Positions 16,264-25,414 of a stretch of DNA of 64,000 nt are shown here, piece after piece. A program made the position numbers and the translations under genes. The stretch is from Martelella mediterranea DSM 17316 (GTDB lineage Bacteria > Pseudomonadota > Alphaproteobacteria > Rhizobiales > Rhizobiaceae). How positions within the stretch are numbered: the first letter of the stretch is position 1; each line of letters opens with the position of its first letter. The notes under the pieces are model-generated. The model did not search any database, was not told the DNA's origin, and saw only the letters and a program-made list of their open reading frames with translations. The stretch covers positions 3,986,001-4,050,000 of the forward strand of contig NZ_CP020330.1 in the NCBI RefSeq assembly GCF_002043005.1, in the 5' to 3' direction.

Positions 16264-18233
16264 CAGTTCTCTGCCCCGTTGCGAAGATGGGTGTTCCAAT
16301 ACATCGGACCGCCCAGTTCCCTGGGAAATCCGTAGCCGTTGACCCAGACCACATCGATGTCCGACGCACTGCGGGCTATGCCCTCGGCGAGCAGGGCTTG
16401 CCCCTCGGCGACCATGGCGTCATGGGTTCGGGCAATGATTTCGGCATCGCCGATCCTGCGCCGGCTCACGCCGCGCGCCCGCGCCACTTCGGCGATGATC
16501 GCGTCGACCTCGTCCGAGGGACTGGCGCGGCCATCGGGATAGTCGTACCAACCCTTGCCCGCCTTCCGGCCGATCCGGCCGCTTTCGCAAATCGCATCCG
16601 CAATCGGCTCGCTGATCCCCTCGGCTTTCCGCATGCGCCAGGAAATGTCGAGGCCGGCCAGGTCCTGCATCTCGCATGGCCCCATCGGCCATCCGAAAGC
16701 GCGAAAGGCGCGGTCGATATCCGCCGGAGCCGCGCCCTCGCAAAGAAGATCCGGCACGGCCCTGTTGCGCGCCTGCAGCATCCGATTGCCGACGAAGCCG
16801 CGGCAGACGCCGACAGTGACCGCCTGCTTGCCAAGCCTTCGCGCAACGGCATTCGCGGTCTTGAGGACGTCGGCGGCTGTATCACGCGCCCTGACGATCT
16901 CCAGCAGTTTCATGATATGGGCCGGCGAGAAGAAGTGCAGACCCACGACATCGGCAGGCCGCGAGGTTGCCCCGGCTATGATGTTCACATCGAGATAGGA
17001 TGTGTTGGTGGCGAGAATCGCGCCGGGCTTTGCGATGGCATCGAGTTCAGTGAAAATGGCTTGCTTGACCTGCATGTCCTCGAACACGGCCTCGACGATC
17101 AGGTCACAGACCTCAAAGCGCGCCAGCGCAGGCTGCGGCTTGATCAGCCCGACGCGCGCTTCGGCTGCCGCCGCATCGATCATGCCGCGCTCGACCATCC
17201 GCTCGTAGGAGCCGGCAATGCTGGCAAGGCCGGCTTCCAGCGCCTCCGGCGAGGCATCGAAGATCAGCACCTGAAAACCGGCATTGGCAAAGGCCATTGC
17301 GATACCGCGACCCATTGTGCCGGAACCGATCACACCCACACATTCCACCTGGCGAGCTGAAACGCTCTTGTCCTCAACGCCCCGCGCGGCCGCGCGCTCG
17401 GCGAAGAACAGATGGCGCAGGGCCGCCGAGGCCGGGCTTGCGACCGCCTCGAGAAACAATGCGCGTTCATGGGCAAGCGCCGCTTCGAAAGACTGGGACT
17501 GGGCGAAAAGCACAGAGTCCAGGACTCGTTCGGGGGCCCGCGATTTGAGTGTCTTGCGCTGCCCGTCCGCAATCGATCCGAGCCGGTCGGGATCCACGGC
17601 GATCGGTCGCGACCTGTGTGACAGCGCCGCCGGAATGTCGTTGGCCGCGATGCGCGACCGCAGGAGTTGGACGGCGGCCGCCACAGGATCGCCGTCGGCG
17701 ACCAGATCGATCAGGCCGGCGGCCAGGGCATCGGCTGCCGGCATCATCGCGCCGCTGCCCGCCAGGCGCAGCGCCGTTTCCGCTCCCGCAAGCCAGGTGG
17801 TGCGAACCGTGCCGCCAGAACCGGGCAGAATGCCCAGGGTGACCTCCGGCAGACCGATCTTCGCATCCGCCCCGGCAATCCGGAAGGTGCAGGCAAGCGC
17901 AACCTCGAATCCGCCACCAAGGGCGGTTCCGTGCAGGGCGGCCGCGGTCGGCTTGCCCAGGTTTTCGATCAGGGACAACACCTCCGGCAGGCCGGGTTCG
18001 AGCGGCTGTCCAAGCTCCGAAATTTCGGCGCCGGCAATGAATGTTCGACCCGCGCAGGCGATCACCGCCCCGGCTATATGTGCGTCCTCCTTTACAGACT
18101 TCAGCGCATCGACGAGCGCCTGCCGCAGTGATTGCGACAGCGCATTTGCGGGGGGCCTGTCGATTGTCAGAACGGCAATCTCTCCAAGGCGCTCGATTCG
18201 GACAAGGCGCTCCTCTGGCATGGTCATCGTCAT
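16263..18233 (-). CDS. Bifunctional enoyl-CoA hydratase / 3-hydroxyacyl-CoA dehydrogenase (FadJ-like)
   Basis: This is a 656-residue two-function enzyme. Residues 1-200 are a crotonase domain with both glutamates (GTALGGGFEVALAC, GLPEVTLGILPGSGG). From about 290 comes an NAD-binding domain (GVIGSGTMGRGIAMAFANAG), then the active-site His and Glu in HFFSPAHIMKLLEIVRA. The C-terminus carries two 3-hydroxyacyl-CoA dehydrogenase C-domains, as in FadB/FadJ. It hydrates the enoyl-CoA and oxidises the product to 3-ketoacyl-CoA. The ATG at 18233 overlaps the CoA-transferase stop. No thiolase gene lies in the cluster, so the last cleavage must use another enzyme. Confidence 0.93.
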   Translation of the reverse strand: MTMTMPEERLVRIERLGEIAVLTIDRPPANALSQSLRQALVDALKSVKEDAHIAGAVIACAGRTFIAGAEISELGQPLEPGLPEVLSLIENLGKPTAAALHGTALGGGFEVALACTFRIAGADAKIGLPEVTLGILPGSGGTVRTTWLAGAETALRLAGSGAMMPAADALAAGLIDLVADGDPVAAAVQLLRSRIAANDIPAALSHRSRPIAVDPDRLGSIADGQRKTLKSRAPERVLDSVLFAQSQSFEAALAHERALFLEAVASPASAALRHLFFAERAAARGVEDKSVSARQVECVGVIGSGTMGRGIAMAFANAGFQVLIFDASPEALEAGLASIAGSYERMVERGMIDAAAAEARVGLIKPQPALARFEVCDLIVEAVFEDMQVKQAIFTELDAIAKPGAILATNTSYLDVNIIAGATSRPADVVGLHFFSPAHIMKLLEIVRARDTAADVLKTANAVARRLGKQAVTVGVCRGFVGNRMLQARNRAVPDLLCEGAAPADIDRAFRAFGWPMGPCEMQDLAGLDISWRMRKAEGISEPIADAICESGRIGRKAGKGWYDYPDGRASPSDEVDAIIAEVARARGVSRRRIGDAEIIARTHDAMVAEGQALLAEGIARSASDIDVVWVNGYGFPRELGGPMYWNTHLRNGAEN

Positions 18234-19444
18234 ACGACCTTCTTTTCTCGATAAGCCGCAATTTCTTCCGCGCTCAGGCCGAAATCGCCCAGGATGGAAT
18301 CGGTATCGGCGCCAAGTTCCTTGGCCGCCCACCGGATGCGTCCGGGGTTGCGGGTCAGACGGGGCACGACATTCTGCATGCGAACCGTGCCGAAATCCTC
18401 ATCCGGCACGGCGGTCACGACCTCGCGGGCCTGCACCTGGGCATCTTCGAAAATCTGCTCGACGGAATAGATCGGGCCGATCGCTCCGTTTTCGCGTTCG
18501 AACGATGCCAGAGTCTCCTCAAGCGTGTGGCTCTCCATATAGGCTGCGAAAATCTCGTCGAGTTCGGCGCGAAACTCCATGCGCTGCCGGTTTGTCGCAA
18601 ACCGCGGATCATCGATCAGGTCTGCCCTCCCGATGGCGCGCATGTTGCACTTGAACATGCTGTCCGTCGAACCGGTAACCGTCACATAGCGGTTGTCGCT
18701 GGTGCGGAACACGTTGGCTGGCGCGGTGTACTGGTTGTTGTTGCCATCGCGCTCGCGAATCTGCCCGAGCTGATCGTATTCGATGGCAAGGTTCTCCAGC
18801 AGACGGAAGGTCGCCTCCGTCAGCGCAAGGTCGATCTCCTCGCCCTCTGTGCCGTTTCTGATGATGCCGTAAAGAGCGGCCAGAATGGAAAACGCGCCGA
18901 ACAGACCGCCGAAGGCATCGGCGATCGGATAGCCGGGATGCACCGGCGCACCATCCCGCATACCGGTGATATGGGTCAGGCCGCCCATGGCCTCGAAAAT
19001 CCGTGCAAATCCGCCCTGACCCGCCTTCGGCCCCGTCTGGCCGAAGGCCGAGACCCTGAGGATGACCAGTTTCGGATTGATCGCCCAAAGCGTATCGCGG
19101 TCCAGACCCCATTTGGCCAGCGTGCCCGGACGAAAATTCTCCACCAGCACATCGCTCTCCGCGACCATGCGCTTCAGCAGCGCGAGGCCCTCCGGCTTGC
19201 GCAGATCGAGCGTCCCGTACCGCTTGCCACGGTTGGTGACCTTCCACCAGAGCGGTTTGTTGTCTTTGAACGGCGGGAAGGCGCGCAGACCGTCGCCATG
19301 GGCGGGAATTTCCAGCTTGATCACGTCCGCGCCGAAATCGGCAAGAAGCGAGGCTGCGAACGGCGCGGCAATGATGGTGGCGATATCGAGAACCCTGAGC
19401 CCGGCCAGCGGGCCGAAAGCCTCGGTCTTTTCTGTAGACGTCAT
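18230..19444 (-). CDS. CaiB/BaiF family (class III) CoA-transferase
   Basis: This is a 404-residue enzyme of the formyl-CoA/carnitine CoA-transferase family. Diagnostic stretches are GLRVLDIATIIAAPFAASLLADFGADV, NRGKRYGTLDLRKPEG, VLVENFRPGTLAKWGL and PIADAFGGLFG. The catalytic Asp that forms the acyl-anhydride is Asp176 in the last one. It moves CoA from one acid to another in the cytoplasm, so it could activate the imported substrate using a product CoA ester. Both ends overlap neighbours by 4 bases (ATGA), upstream with the SMP-30 gene and downstream with fadJ. Confidence 0.93.
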   Translation of the reverse strand: MTSTEKTEAFGPLAGLRVLDIATIIAAPFAASLLADFGADVIKLEIPAHGDGLRAFPPFKDNKPLWWKVTNRGKRYGTLDLRKPEGLALLKRMVAESDVLVENFRPGTLAKWGLDRDTLWAINPKLVILRVSAFGQTGPKAGQGGFARIFEAMGGLTHITGMRDGAPVHPGYPIADAFGGLFGAFSILAALYGIIRNGTEGEEIDLALTEATFRLLENLAIEYDQLGQIRERDGNNNQYTAPANVFRTSDNRYVTVTGSTDSMFKCNMRAIGRADLIDDPRFATNRQRMEFRAELDEIFAAYMESHTLEETLASFERENGAIGPIYSVEQIFEDAQVQAREVVTAVPDEDFGTVRMQNVVPRLTRNPGRIRWAAKELGADTDSILGDFGLSAEEIAAYREKKVV

Positions 19445-20388
19445 AGGTCTGTTCCTGACTTCAATATCTGCGTGGAAAGTTCAAACCGCTTTTCGGCAAT
19501 GCCGGTGGCGCCGGTACCATCGATCGCGAACACAATGCCGCCATCGGGATGGGTCGATACGGCGCGCCCCGTGCGTGAATCGCGGATTGAGGTGACGAAG
19601 AGACGGTCCAGCGAGGCCCCGCCAAAGGCGAGGCTGCTCGGAAGATCGGTGGGCGCCGCAAAGCGCCTGATGAGCCTGCCGTCCGGCGCGAAACAGCCGA
19701 TTTCGCCAATGCCGATCAACGCCGCCCAGATATTGCCGTCGCGGTCCACGGTGGCGCCGTCGATGCCCGACCCGATCGAGGCCGTGTCGATGTGCAGGCG
19801 CGGATCGGATATCCGGCCCGTATCGGGGTCGTAGTCACAGGCAAAGAGCTTGCGTTGCGGGGTGTCGCTGAAATAGAGGCAGTCCCCGGCGGGGCTGAAG
19901 CAGACACCGTTTCCGATCTGCAACGCCGTCCTGGTCCACCGATGGTTCAACGCGCCATCGATCTGGTGCAGATCGCCGATCGGCTCCCGGTTCCTGCCCA
20001 TGCCGGCGCAGATGAAGCGACCCCGACGATCCGCCTTGCCGTCATTGAGGCGCATGTCCGGGCTCATGCCGGACAGCGCAAGGAGTGTGCCCACGGCTGC
20101 CGTGGCGGTATCGAGCAACACGAATTCATGATCCCGCGCGACCAGCAATCGTCCCCGATCCGCAAGGGCGATCGAACCGATATGTCCGCCGACCGGGATC
20201 ACGTGCCGCGCAGCCGGCTCTTCCGCTTCGAATGCAAGTCCGCGGACCAGACCCGCGACCCCGTCGATCCACCACAGGCATTCCATTTCCGCGTCCCATA
20301 GCGGGCTTTCGCCGAGATCGTCGGGCCGATCGGAAAGGCGGATGAAACGGAGACCGTCCTTGTCGCCGATGGGCCGGGCCTCAGACAT
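19441..20388 (-). CDS. SMP-30/gluconolactonase/LRE family protein (lactonase)
   Basis: This is a 315-residue six-bladed propeller of the regucalcin/gluconolactonase family. Metal ligands expected for the family are visible: Glu27 in LGESPLWDAEMECLWWID, Asn and Asp in MRLNDGKADRRGRFI, and Asp in GSGIDGATVDRDGNIWAA. It would hydrolyse a lactone to a hydroxy acid. In this operon that fits a Baeyer-Villiger or ring-opening step rather than sugar metabolism, which is my inference. The ATG at 20388 follows GAGG and overlaps the end of tctA by 8 bases. Confidence 0.9.
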   Translation of the reverse strand: MSEARPIGDKDGLRFIRLSDRPDDLGESPLWDAEMECLWWIDGVAGLVRGLAFEAEEPAARHVIPVGGHIGSIALADRGRLLVARDHEFVLLDTATAAVGTLLALSGMSPDMRLNDGKADRRGRFICAGMGRNREPIGDLHQIDGALNHRWTRTALQIGNGVCFSPAGDCLYFSDTPQRKLFACDYDPDTGRISDPRLHIDTASIGSGIDGATVDRDGNIWAALIGIGEIGCFAPDGRLIRRFAAPTDLPSSLAFGGASLDRLFVTSIRDSRTGRAVSTHPDGGIVFAIDGTGATGIAEKRFELSTQILKSGTDL

Positions 20389-21904
20389 TTCCGACCTCGC
20401 GCGGATGCCGTTTCGCCACCATTTGCCATGTCTTTGAAGCAATCGCCCAGACGAGAATGGCGATTGTCACGACGCTGATCGTTCCTGCGATGGGGCGCTC
20501 GAAGAAGCTTCCGAGGTCGCCTCCGGAGACGACGAGCGCCCGACGGAAATACTCCTCGATCATCGGACCGAGAACAAAGCCCAGAAGAAGGGGGGCGACT
20601 TCGAAGCCAAGCGTCTTCATGCCCCAACCGAGAAAGCCAAAGGCCAGAAGAATGTATATGTCGGCAATCTGGTAATTTACGCTGTAAATCCCGATGCATG
20701 TGAGGGCGACAATGACGGGAAAAAGGAAATTGTAGGGGATCTTGAGAAGCCGCACCCACATGCCGACGAGAGGCAGGTTGAGGACGAGCAGCATGAGGTT
20801 GCCGATGACGAAGCTGACGATGAGGCCCCAGAAGAGATCGGGCTTGGACTGGATCACGTCCGGCCCCGGCAGGATGCCATGGACCATCATGACGCCGAGC
20901 ATGATCGCCATGACGGGGTCGCCCGGAATGCCGAGGCTGAGCGTGGGAATGAAAGCCGCCTGCACGGCCGCATTGTTGGCCGCCTCGGGCGCAGCGACGC
21001 CCTCTATCGCCCCCTTGCCGAACTCTTCAGGGCGTTTGCTGACCTTGCGCTCAAACGCGTAGGAAACGAACGTCGCGACCAGCCCGCCAGTGCCGGGCAA
21101 GGCTCCGAAGAAGGCGCCGATGCCCGACCCGCGCAGCATGGGCATGGTCGAGCGCTTCCAGTCTTCACGCGTCGGCATCATGTCCTTCATGCGGATCCTG
21201 GCCTGATTGACCTTCGGCATGGACTCGCGCCCGGCATTGGCAATGATTTCGGGAAGACCGAAAAGTCCGATTGCGACGGCGACGAGCGGCAGGCCGTCGA
21301 ACAGAAAGGGCTGGCCGAAGGTGAAGCGGGCGACGCCGCTGTTGAGATCAAGGCCGATCAGACCCAGGGCCAGTCCGAGCGACACGGACGCGAGGGAGCG
21401 AATTGACCGACCCGCTCCGATGACGGAAGCCGCGATCAGGCCGAGCGCCATCAATGCCACATATTCCTGGGGACCGAAGCGCAGCGCCACGCGCGCCAGA
21501 GGAACCGAAAATCCCGCCAGCAGAAGAACGCCGATCAGGCTGCCCACGAAGGAGGCGATCGCCGTCATGAACAGGGCCTGTCCGGCGCGGCCCTGCTGGG
21601 CCATCGGATATCCGTCGATGCTGGTGACGGCGCTGGTGGCCGTTCCCGGCAGGTTCATGAGAATCGAGGCGGTCGACCCGCCAAAGGACGCGCCATAATA
21701 GATGCCCGCCAGCATGATGAGCGCATAATTCGGGTCGAGATGGAAAGTGATCGGCATCAGCATGGCAAGCGTTGCCATGATGCCGATGCCGGGAAGCACG
21801 CCGATGAACGTTCCGAGGAATACGCCCAGGAAGCAGTAGAGGAGGCCGTTTAGCGAAAAGGCGACAGCGAGCCCGATACTGAGATCATGAAACAGGTTCG
21901 CCAT
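20381..21904 (-). CDS. tctA: Tripartite tricarboxylate transporter permease TctA
   Basis: This is a 507-residue inner-membrane protein with about a dozen hydrophobic segments, the large subunit of a TctABC transporter. Family hallmarks include GVFLGTFIGVLPGIGIMATLAMLMPITF, YYGASFGGSTASILMNLPGT, GALPGTGGLVATFVSYAFERK and SLGIPGDPVMAIMLG. It works with the small TctB subunit, encoded just upstream with one base between stop and start, and with a periplasmic TctC, here encoded divergently 8 kb away. The system imports an organic anion driven by an ion gradient. I chose the ATG at 21904, directly after the tctB stop. Confidence 0.94.
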   Translation of the reverse strand: MANLFHDLSIGLAVAFSLNGLLYCFLGVFLGTFIGVLPGIGIMATLAMLMPITFHLDPNYALIMLAGIYYGASFGGSTASILMNLPGTATSAVTSIDGYPMAQQGRAGQALFMTAIASFVGSLIGVLLLAGFSVPLARVALRFGPQEYVALMALGLIAASVIGAGRSIRSLASVSLGLALGLIGLDLNSGVARFTFGQPFLFDGLPLVAVAIGLFGLPEIIANAGRESMPKVNQARIRMKDMMPTREDWKRSTMPMLRGSGIGAFFGALPGTGGLVATFVSYAFERKVSKRPEEFGKGAIEGVAAPEAANNAAVQAAFIPTLSLGIPGDPVMAIMLGVMMVHGILPGPDVIQSKPDLFWGLIVSFVIGNLMLLVLNLPLVGMWVRLLKIPYNFLFPVIVALTCIGIYSVNYQIADIYILLAFGFLGWGMKTLGFEVAPLLLGFVLGPMIEEYFRRALVVSGGDLGSFFERPIAGTISVVTIAILVWAIASKTWQMVAKRHPREVGNV

Positions 21905-21905
21905 T

Positions 21906-22352
21906 TCAATAAGCCTCGATCTGAAGGCCGAGGCCGACACGGAAAACCAGAGCGCAGGCAACGGCGGAAATCACCGCCAGAAGAAGCGATGCCGGCAATC
22001 TGGTCTTTCTGTTGGCCAGGCTGGAAAGGAACACCGCAAGCGCTACCGCGATCAGCATGCCGGCCCGCTCGATCGTCAGCGCGAACGCGATGAAGGCGGC
22101 GGCCAGAAAGAGAATGCCGCGAAGCTGCCCGGCATCGAAGCGCCATTTTGTTCCTTCCGGCTGGGCGGTAACAATCATCGCGACCGCGAGCAGCACCATG
22201 ATCGCCCCCAGCACCGTGGGGAAGAAGCCCGGGCCCATGTCCCGCAGGCTCCCCGTCTCATAGCCGGCCGCCTCGACAATGATGAGTATCCCGATCGCGG
22301 CGGTTACCAGACCCGCCACGAAATCTTCCAGTCTTGCAAGCACGAAGCCCAT
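21906..22352 (-). CDS. tctB: Tripartite tricarboxylate transporter small subunit TctB
   Basis: This is a 148-residue membrane protein with four predicted helices. The TctB signature is GPGFFPTVLGAIMVLLAVAMI, preceded by a first helix (VAGLVTAAIGILIIVEAAGYETG) and followed by a polar linker and two closely spaced helices. It forms the transport unit with TctA. The ATG at 22352 has a strong GGAGGAG upstream. It begins about 57 bases after the double-SDR gene on the same strand and is probably co-transcribed with it. Confidence 0.9.
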   Translation of the reverse strand: MGFVLARLEDFVAGLVTAAIGILIIVEAAGYETGSLRDMGPGFFPTVLGAIMVLLAVAMIVTAQPEGTKWRFDAGQLRGILFLAAAFIAFALTIERAGMLIAVALAVFLSSLANRKTRLPASLLLAVISAVACALVFRVGLGLQIEAY

Positions 22353-22409
22353 TATCTCCTCCCGTGAGTGTGCTGGGTCGCCAGTTCTCTCATACGGACA
22401 TTGCCGCCG

Positions 22410-23657
22410 TTACAGCGTATCTCCGGCATGAACGGTCTGTCCGGTTATGTAGGATGCATCCGCTCCGGTCAGGAACCGGCACACGGCCCCCAATCGCCGA
22501 TGCGGTTTGCCGCACCACAAGATCGAGTTGACCCGGATACCCGAGCGCGCCCATTCAAGCGCAAGGGTTCGCGACAGCATTCCAAGCGCCGCGGCGGCGG
22601 CCCGGCCGGAGGGGCTCACCCCTTCCGCGATCACATAGACGAGGCTGAAATCAGCGGTACGATCAGGGGCCGCAGCGCAGGCCCTTGCCGTTGCAAGGGC
22701 CGTGTCGAGCGTTTCCGCCGGCGAACGATCGCAGGCGAGCGCGCTTGCATCGATCACGGACGAAAGCGGGCCGGTAGCGTCAAGACGCGCGCGCGCGACA
22801 ACACCGGCGATGCCGAGGTCCATTTCGCCGGTCGCGCCCAGCAAGACTATCGCGCCCTCTGTCTTCGTGCCCTTTGCGGGGCCCGCGGCTTTCGGAGCCG
22901 ACCCCATCATTCCGCCCCCATCGACGATCAGGGTCTGGCCGTTTATCCCCCCGCCTTCGGCGGAGGCGGCAAATGCCACGGCCGAGGCGATATCCTCGGG
23001 CCGTGCCAGCCGGCCGAGCGGAATGCCAGCGGCGACCGCGCTCAGATCGACGCGGGCCGTGCGTTCAAGCTCTTCCACCAGCGGAGTGGCGGTATATCCC
23101 GGCGCGACCGCCGCGACGGCGATGCCACGCGGTTCGAACTCTTCGGCCAGTGCGCGTGTCAGCGCGACAATACCTGCCTTGGTCGCGCTGTAGGGACCGC
23201 GCAATGCAAGCGCGCGATAGGCAGCGCCGGAGGCGAGGTTCACAATGCAGGAACCGGGCTTGAGGATCGCACCCGCCGCTTTCGCAATCTGCTCGACGGC
23301 GGTCAGATTGATGGCGACCATGTGAGCAATTGCCGCCTGAGGAAGGTCGACAAGCGTTCGCCCCGAACTGTCCGTGACCCCGGCATTGTTGATCACGACA
23401 TCGAGCCCGCCAAGGGCCTCGGCAGCTTTCGCCGGCAGCTCTCCCGCCGCCTGCGGATCGGCAAGGTCGACGGCCAGCGCGACATGGCCGATCCCCATCA
23501 ACCTTGCAAGCCGCGCGGCTTCGTCCGAAGCGATATCGGCAACCGCGACGGCATAGCCGTCGGCCGCGAGACGCATGCAGACCGCCCGGCCGATCCCGTG
23601 GGCGCCGCCGGTCACCAGTGCCCGGCGCTTTTGAGTCTGGTTGGTGGAATCCGCCAC
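22410..23657 (-). CDS. Double-SDR protein: active SDR half plus degenerate second SDR half
   Basis: The protein has 415 residues; ordinary SDRs have about 250. Residues 1-255 form a complete short-chain dehydrogenase: TGGAHGIG at 16-23, NNAG, Ser143, Tyr156-SAT-Lys160 and the C-terminal INGQTLIVDGGG. Residues 265-415 look like a second SDR that lost its active site: SPSGRAAAAALGMLSRTLALEWARSGIRVNSI corresponds to the YxxxK helix and following strand, but with no Tyr/Lys, and the end TGADASYITGQTVHAGD matches an SDR C-terminus. The start is GTG at 23657 with GGAG six bases upstream. The first half presumably oxidises a hydroxyacyl intermediate. Confidence 0.85.
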   Translation of the reverse strand: MADSTNQTQKRRALVTGGAHGIGRAVCMRLAADGYAVAVADIASDEAARLARLMGIGHVALAVDLADPQAAGELPAKAAEALGGLDVVINNAGVTDSSGRTLVDLPQAAIAHMVAINLTAVEQIAKAAGAILKPGSCIVNLASGAAYRALALRGPYSATKAGIVALTRALAEEFEPRGIAVAAVAPGYTATPLVEELERTARVDLSAVAAGIPLGRLARPEDIASAVAFAASAEGGGINGQTLIVDGGGMMGSAPKAAGPAKGTKTEGAIVLLGATGEMDLGIAGVVARARLDATGPLSSVIDASALACDRSPAETLDTALATARACAAAPDRTADFSLVYVIAEGVSPSGRAAAAALGMLSRTLALEWARSGIRVNSILWCGKPHRRLGAVCRFLTGADASYITGQTVHAGDTL

Positions 23658-23673
23658 AGCCGTCTCCCTGGCC

Positions 23674-24420
23674 TTAGTTGATCGCGATGCCGATGCCGCC
23701 ATCGGCGGACAGGACCTGGCCGGTGATGAAGTCGCTTTCGGGGCCGAGAAGATATCCGATCGCCCGCGCGATATCGTCGACCGTCCCCAAGCGGCCCAGC
23801 GGCGTATCGGAAATGCGTTTTGCGTCGCGTTCGGCGGATCTGTGCCTTGCCGTACCTTCAGTGGGCACGGCCGAGGGCGCAACGGCGTTGACGCGGATGT
23901 TCTGCGGCCCGAGTTCGACGGCCGCTGCCCTGGTGAGCCCCATGACGCCCGCCTTAATGCCGCTATAGACCAGCGACCGCGGCGCCGAGCGAAAACCCGC
24001 GGCGGAGGCGACATTGACGATCGTGCCGCCGTTTGCCATTGCGCGGGCGGCGGCCTGTATGCCCCAGACCACGCCGGAGAAGCCTATCTGCAGCATGCGA
24101 TCCAGCGTTTCGGGCGCAATATCCGGAATAGTCTGATAGCGAACCCAGGCGGCGTTGTTCACCAGACCATTCAGTTGCCCCGTCTTTTCCACCACGGCTG
24201 TTATTGCCGCCTCGACGCCCTCGCGGGTCGAGACATTTTCCACCACGGGAAAGGCCTCGCCGCCGGCGGCGAGAATTGCCTCGACCGCCTCATTTGCGAA
24301 TTCCTCCTTGAGGTCGTTCACGCCCACGATCCAGCCGCGCTTAGCCATGAGCCGGGCGGTCGCCTTGCCGATTCCGTGACCTGCGCCGGTAATGAGTAGA
24401 GATTTTCTGTCAGGCTGCAT
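23674..24420 (-). CDS. SDR family oxidoreductase
   Basis: This is a 248-residue classical short-chain dehydrogenase: TGAGHGIG at residues 11-18, NNAA in place of NNAG, catalytic Ser139, Tyr152 and Lys156 (VYSGIK), and the C-terminal FITGQVLSADGG. It is probably a 3-hydroxyacyl-CoA or alcohol dehydrogenase of the pathway. The ATG at 24420 overlaps the end of the small acyl-CoA dehydrogenase gene by 11 bases, and the next gene begins 16 bases after its stop. Cofactor choice cannot be read with certainty. Confidence 0.91.
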   Translation of the reverse strand: MQPDRKSLLITGAGHGIGKATARLMAKRGWIVGVNDLKEEFANEAVEAILAAGGEAFPVVENVSTREGVEAAITAVVEKTGQLNGLVNNAAWVRYQTIPDIAPETLDRMLQIGFSGVVWGIQAAARAMANGGTIVNVASAAGFRSAPRSLVYSGIKAGVMGLTRAAAVELGPQNIRVNAVAPSAVPTEGTARHRSAERDAKRISDTPLGRLGTVDDIARAIGYLLGPESDFITGQVLSADGGIGIAIN

Positions 24421-25411
24421 CGGCTATCTCCGCATACCAGGGATTTGCTGTGCCGGCGATGATGGCATCACCGAGTTGGTCCAGCTCCAAAGCCGCCCCG
24501 CCATAACGGGCCTGAGCGCGCATCTGGCGCAAATGGCGGTGCAACGGTACTTCCCATGTAAAGCCCATCCCGCCAAAGACCTGAATTGCGCTTTCAGCAA
24601 TGGCAGGCCCGCTCTGCGCCGAGCAAAGCCACGCAGCGTTGCGCGCCATTTCAACATCGTCGTCCCGGACCGACTGCGCTCGGATGATCGCATTGCGCAT
24701 CGTCTCGAGGACAAGGGCATCGCGGGACAATCGATGGCGCAACGCTTGGTTTGCCGACAACAGCTTGCCGAACTGCTCGCGATCCTGGGCGTAGTCCGAC
24801 GCCATTTTCAGGCAATTGGCCGCCGCGCCGTGAATGAAGGCGGCGCGCAGCATCCGTGCGTCCGAACGGAGTTTTTCAACGGTTGCGAGATCGAGCTCCA
24901 CGCCCTTGAAGGCTCCGGAAACGTGGATCTCCGCTTCCGGCACGTCGATGTCGAAGGAATGCGTCTCGACCGCTCGAACCGCATTGGCGATCGGCGCGAG
25001 AACGGCAGTTCCATCAGCACTGAAGATGAGCACATGCTCTGCCTGGCAGCCCATTGGCGCGCCGCCGAGGTCCGCCCCGGCATCGGTTCCAAGCCAGGCG
25101 ATCGTGGCAACGGTTTCGCCGGAGCAGATGCGTGCCGCAAGTTCGGCATCGGTATCCGCCAGCGCCTTTGACAGCAGCAAGGTTTCGATCAGCGGATAGG
25201 CTAGGCACCCTTCGCCGGCCGCGCGGAGAATGGGCGCGGCGAACCTGGTGGACAACCCCAGTCCGCCGACATCTTCCGGTGCGATGACGCCGAGAAGTCC
25301 GGCTTCCGCGAGCAGCTTTCCACGCTCGGCCGCGGATGGCGCCTGGGCGCAGCTCTCGATGACGGTTCTGGCGGTGTCCTCAAACTCCTGGGGATCGAGA
25401 TCATCGAACAT
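24410..25411 (-). CDS. Acyl-CoA dehydrogenase, small subunit (no catalytic Glu)
   Basis: At 333 residues this is shorter than the usual 380-400. The domain order is of the acyl-CoA dehydrogenase type: GLLGVIAPEDVGGLGLS at the N-terminus and the C-terminal SAIQVFGGMGFTWEVPLHRHLRQMRAQ. The usual YEGT segment is missing, replaced by ARYGGAALELDQLGD, and no ER motif stands at the alternative site. It therefore probably supplies FAD or structural contacts in a heterotetramer with the larger dehydrogenase encoded just upstream (3 bases between stop and start). Such alpha2beta2 pairs are known for FadE enzymes of steroid degradation. The substrate here is unknown. Confidence 0.88.
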   Translation of the reverse strand: MFDDLDPQEFEDTARTVIESCAQAPSAAERGKLLAEAGLLGVIAPEDVGGLGLSTRFAAPILRAAGEGCLAYPLIETLLLSKALADTDAELAARICSGETVATIAWLGTDAGADLGGAPMGCQAEHVLIFSADGTAVLAPIANAVRAVETHSFDIDVPEAEIHVSGAFKGVELDLATVEKLRSDARMLRAAFIHGAAANCLKMASDYAQDREQFGKLLSANQALRHRLSRDALVLETMRNAIIRAQSVRDDDVEMARNAAWLCSAQSGPAIAESAIQVFGGMGFTWEVPLHRHLRQMRAQARYGGAALELDQLGDAIIAGTANPWYAEIADAA

Positions 25412-25414
25412 GGC

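Noticed and set aside
16287..17360. A 357-codon plus-strand frame opposite the FadJ-like gene
   Set aside because: Shadow of the bifunctional dehydrogenase; no ribosome site and no similarity that I can recognise.
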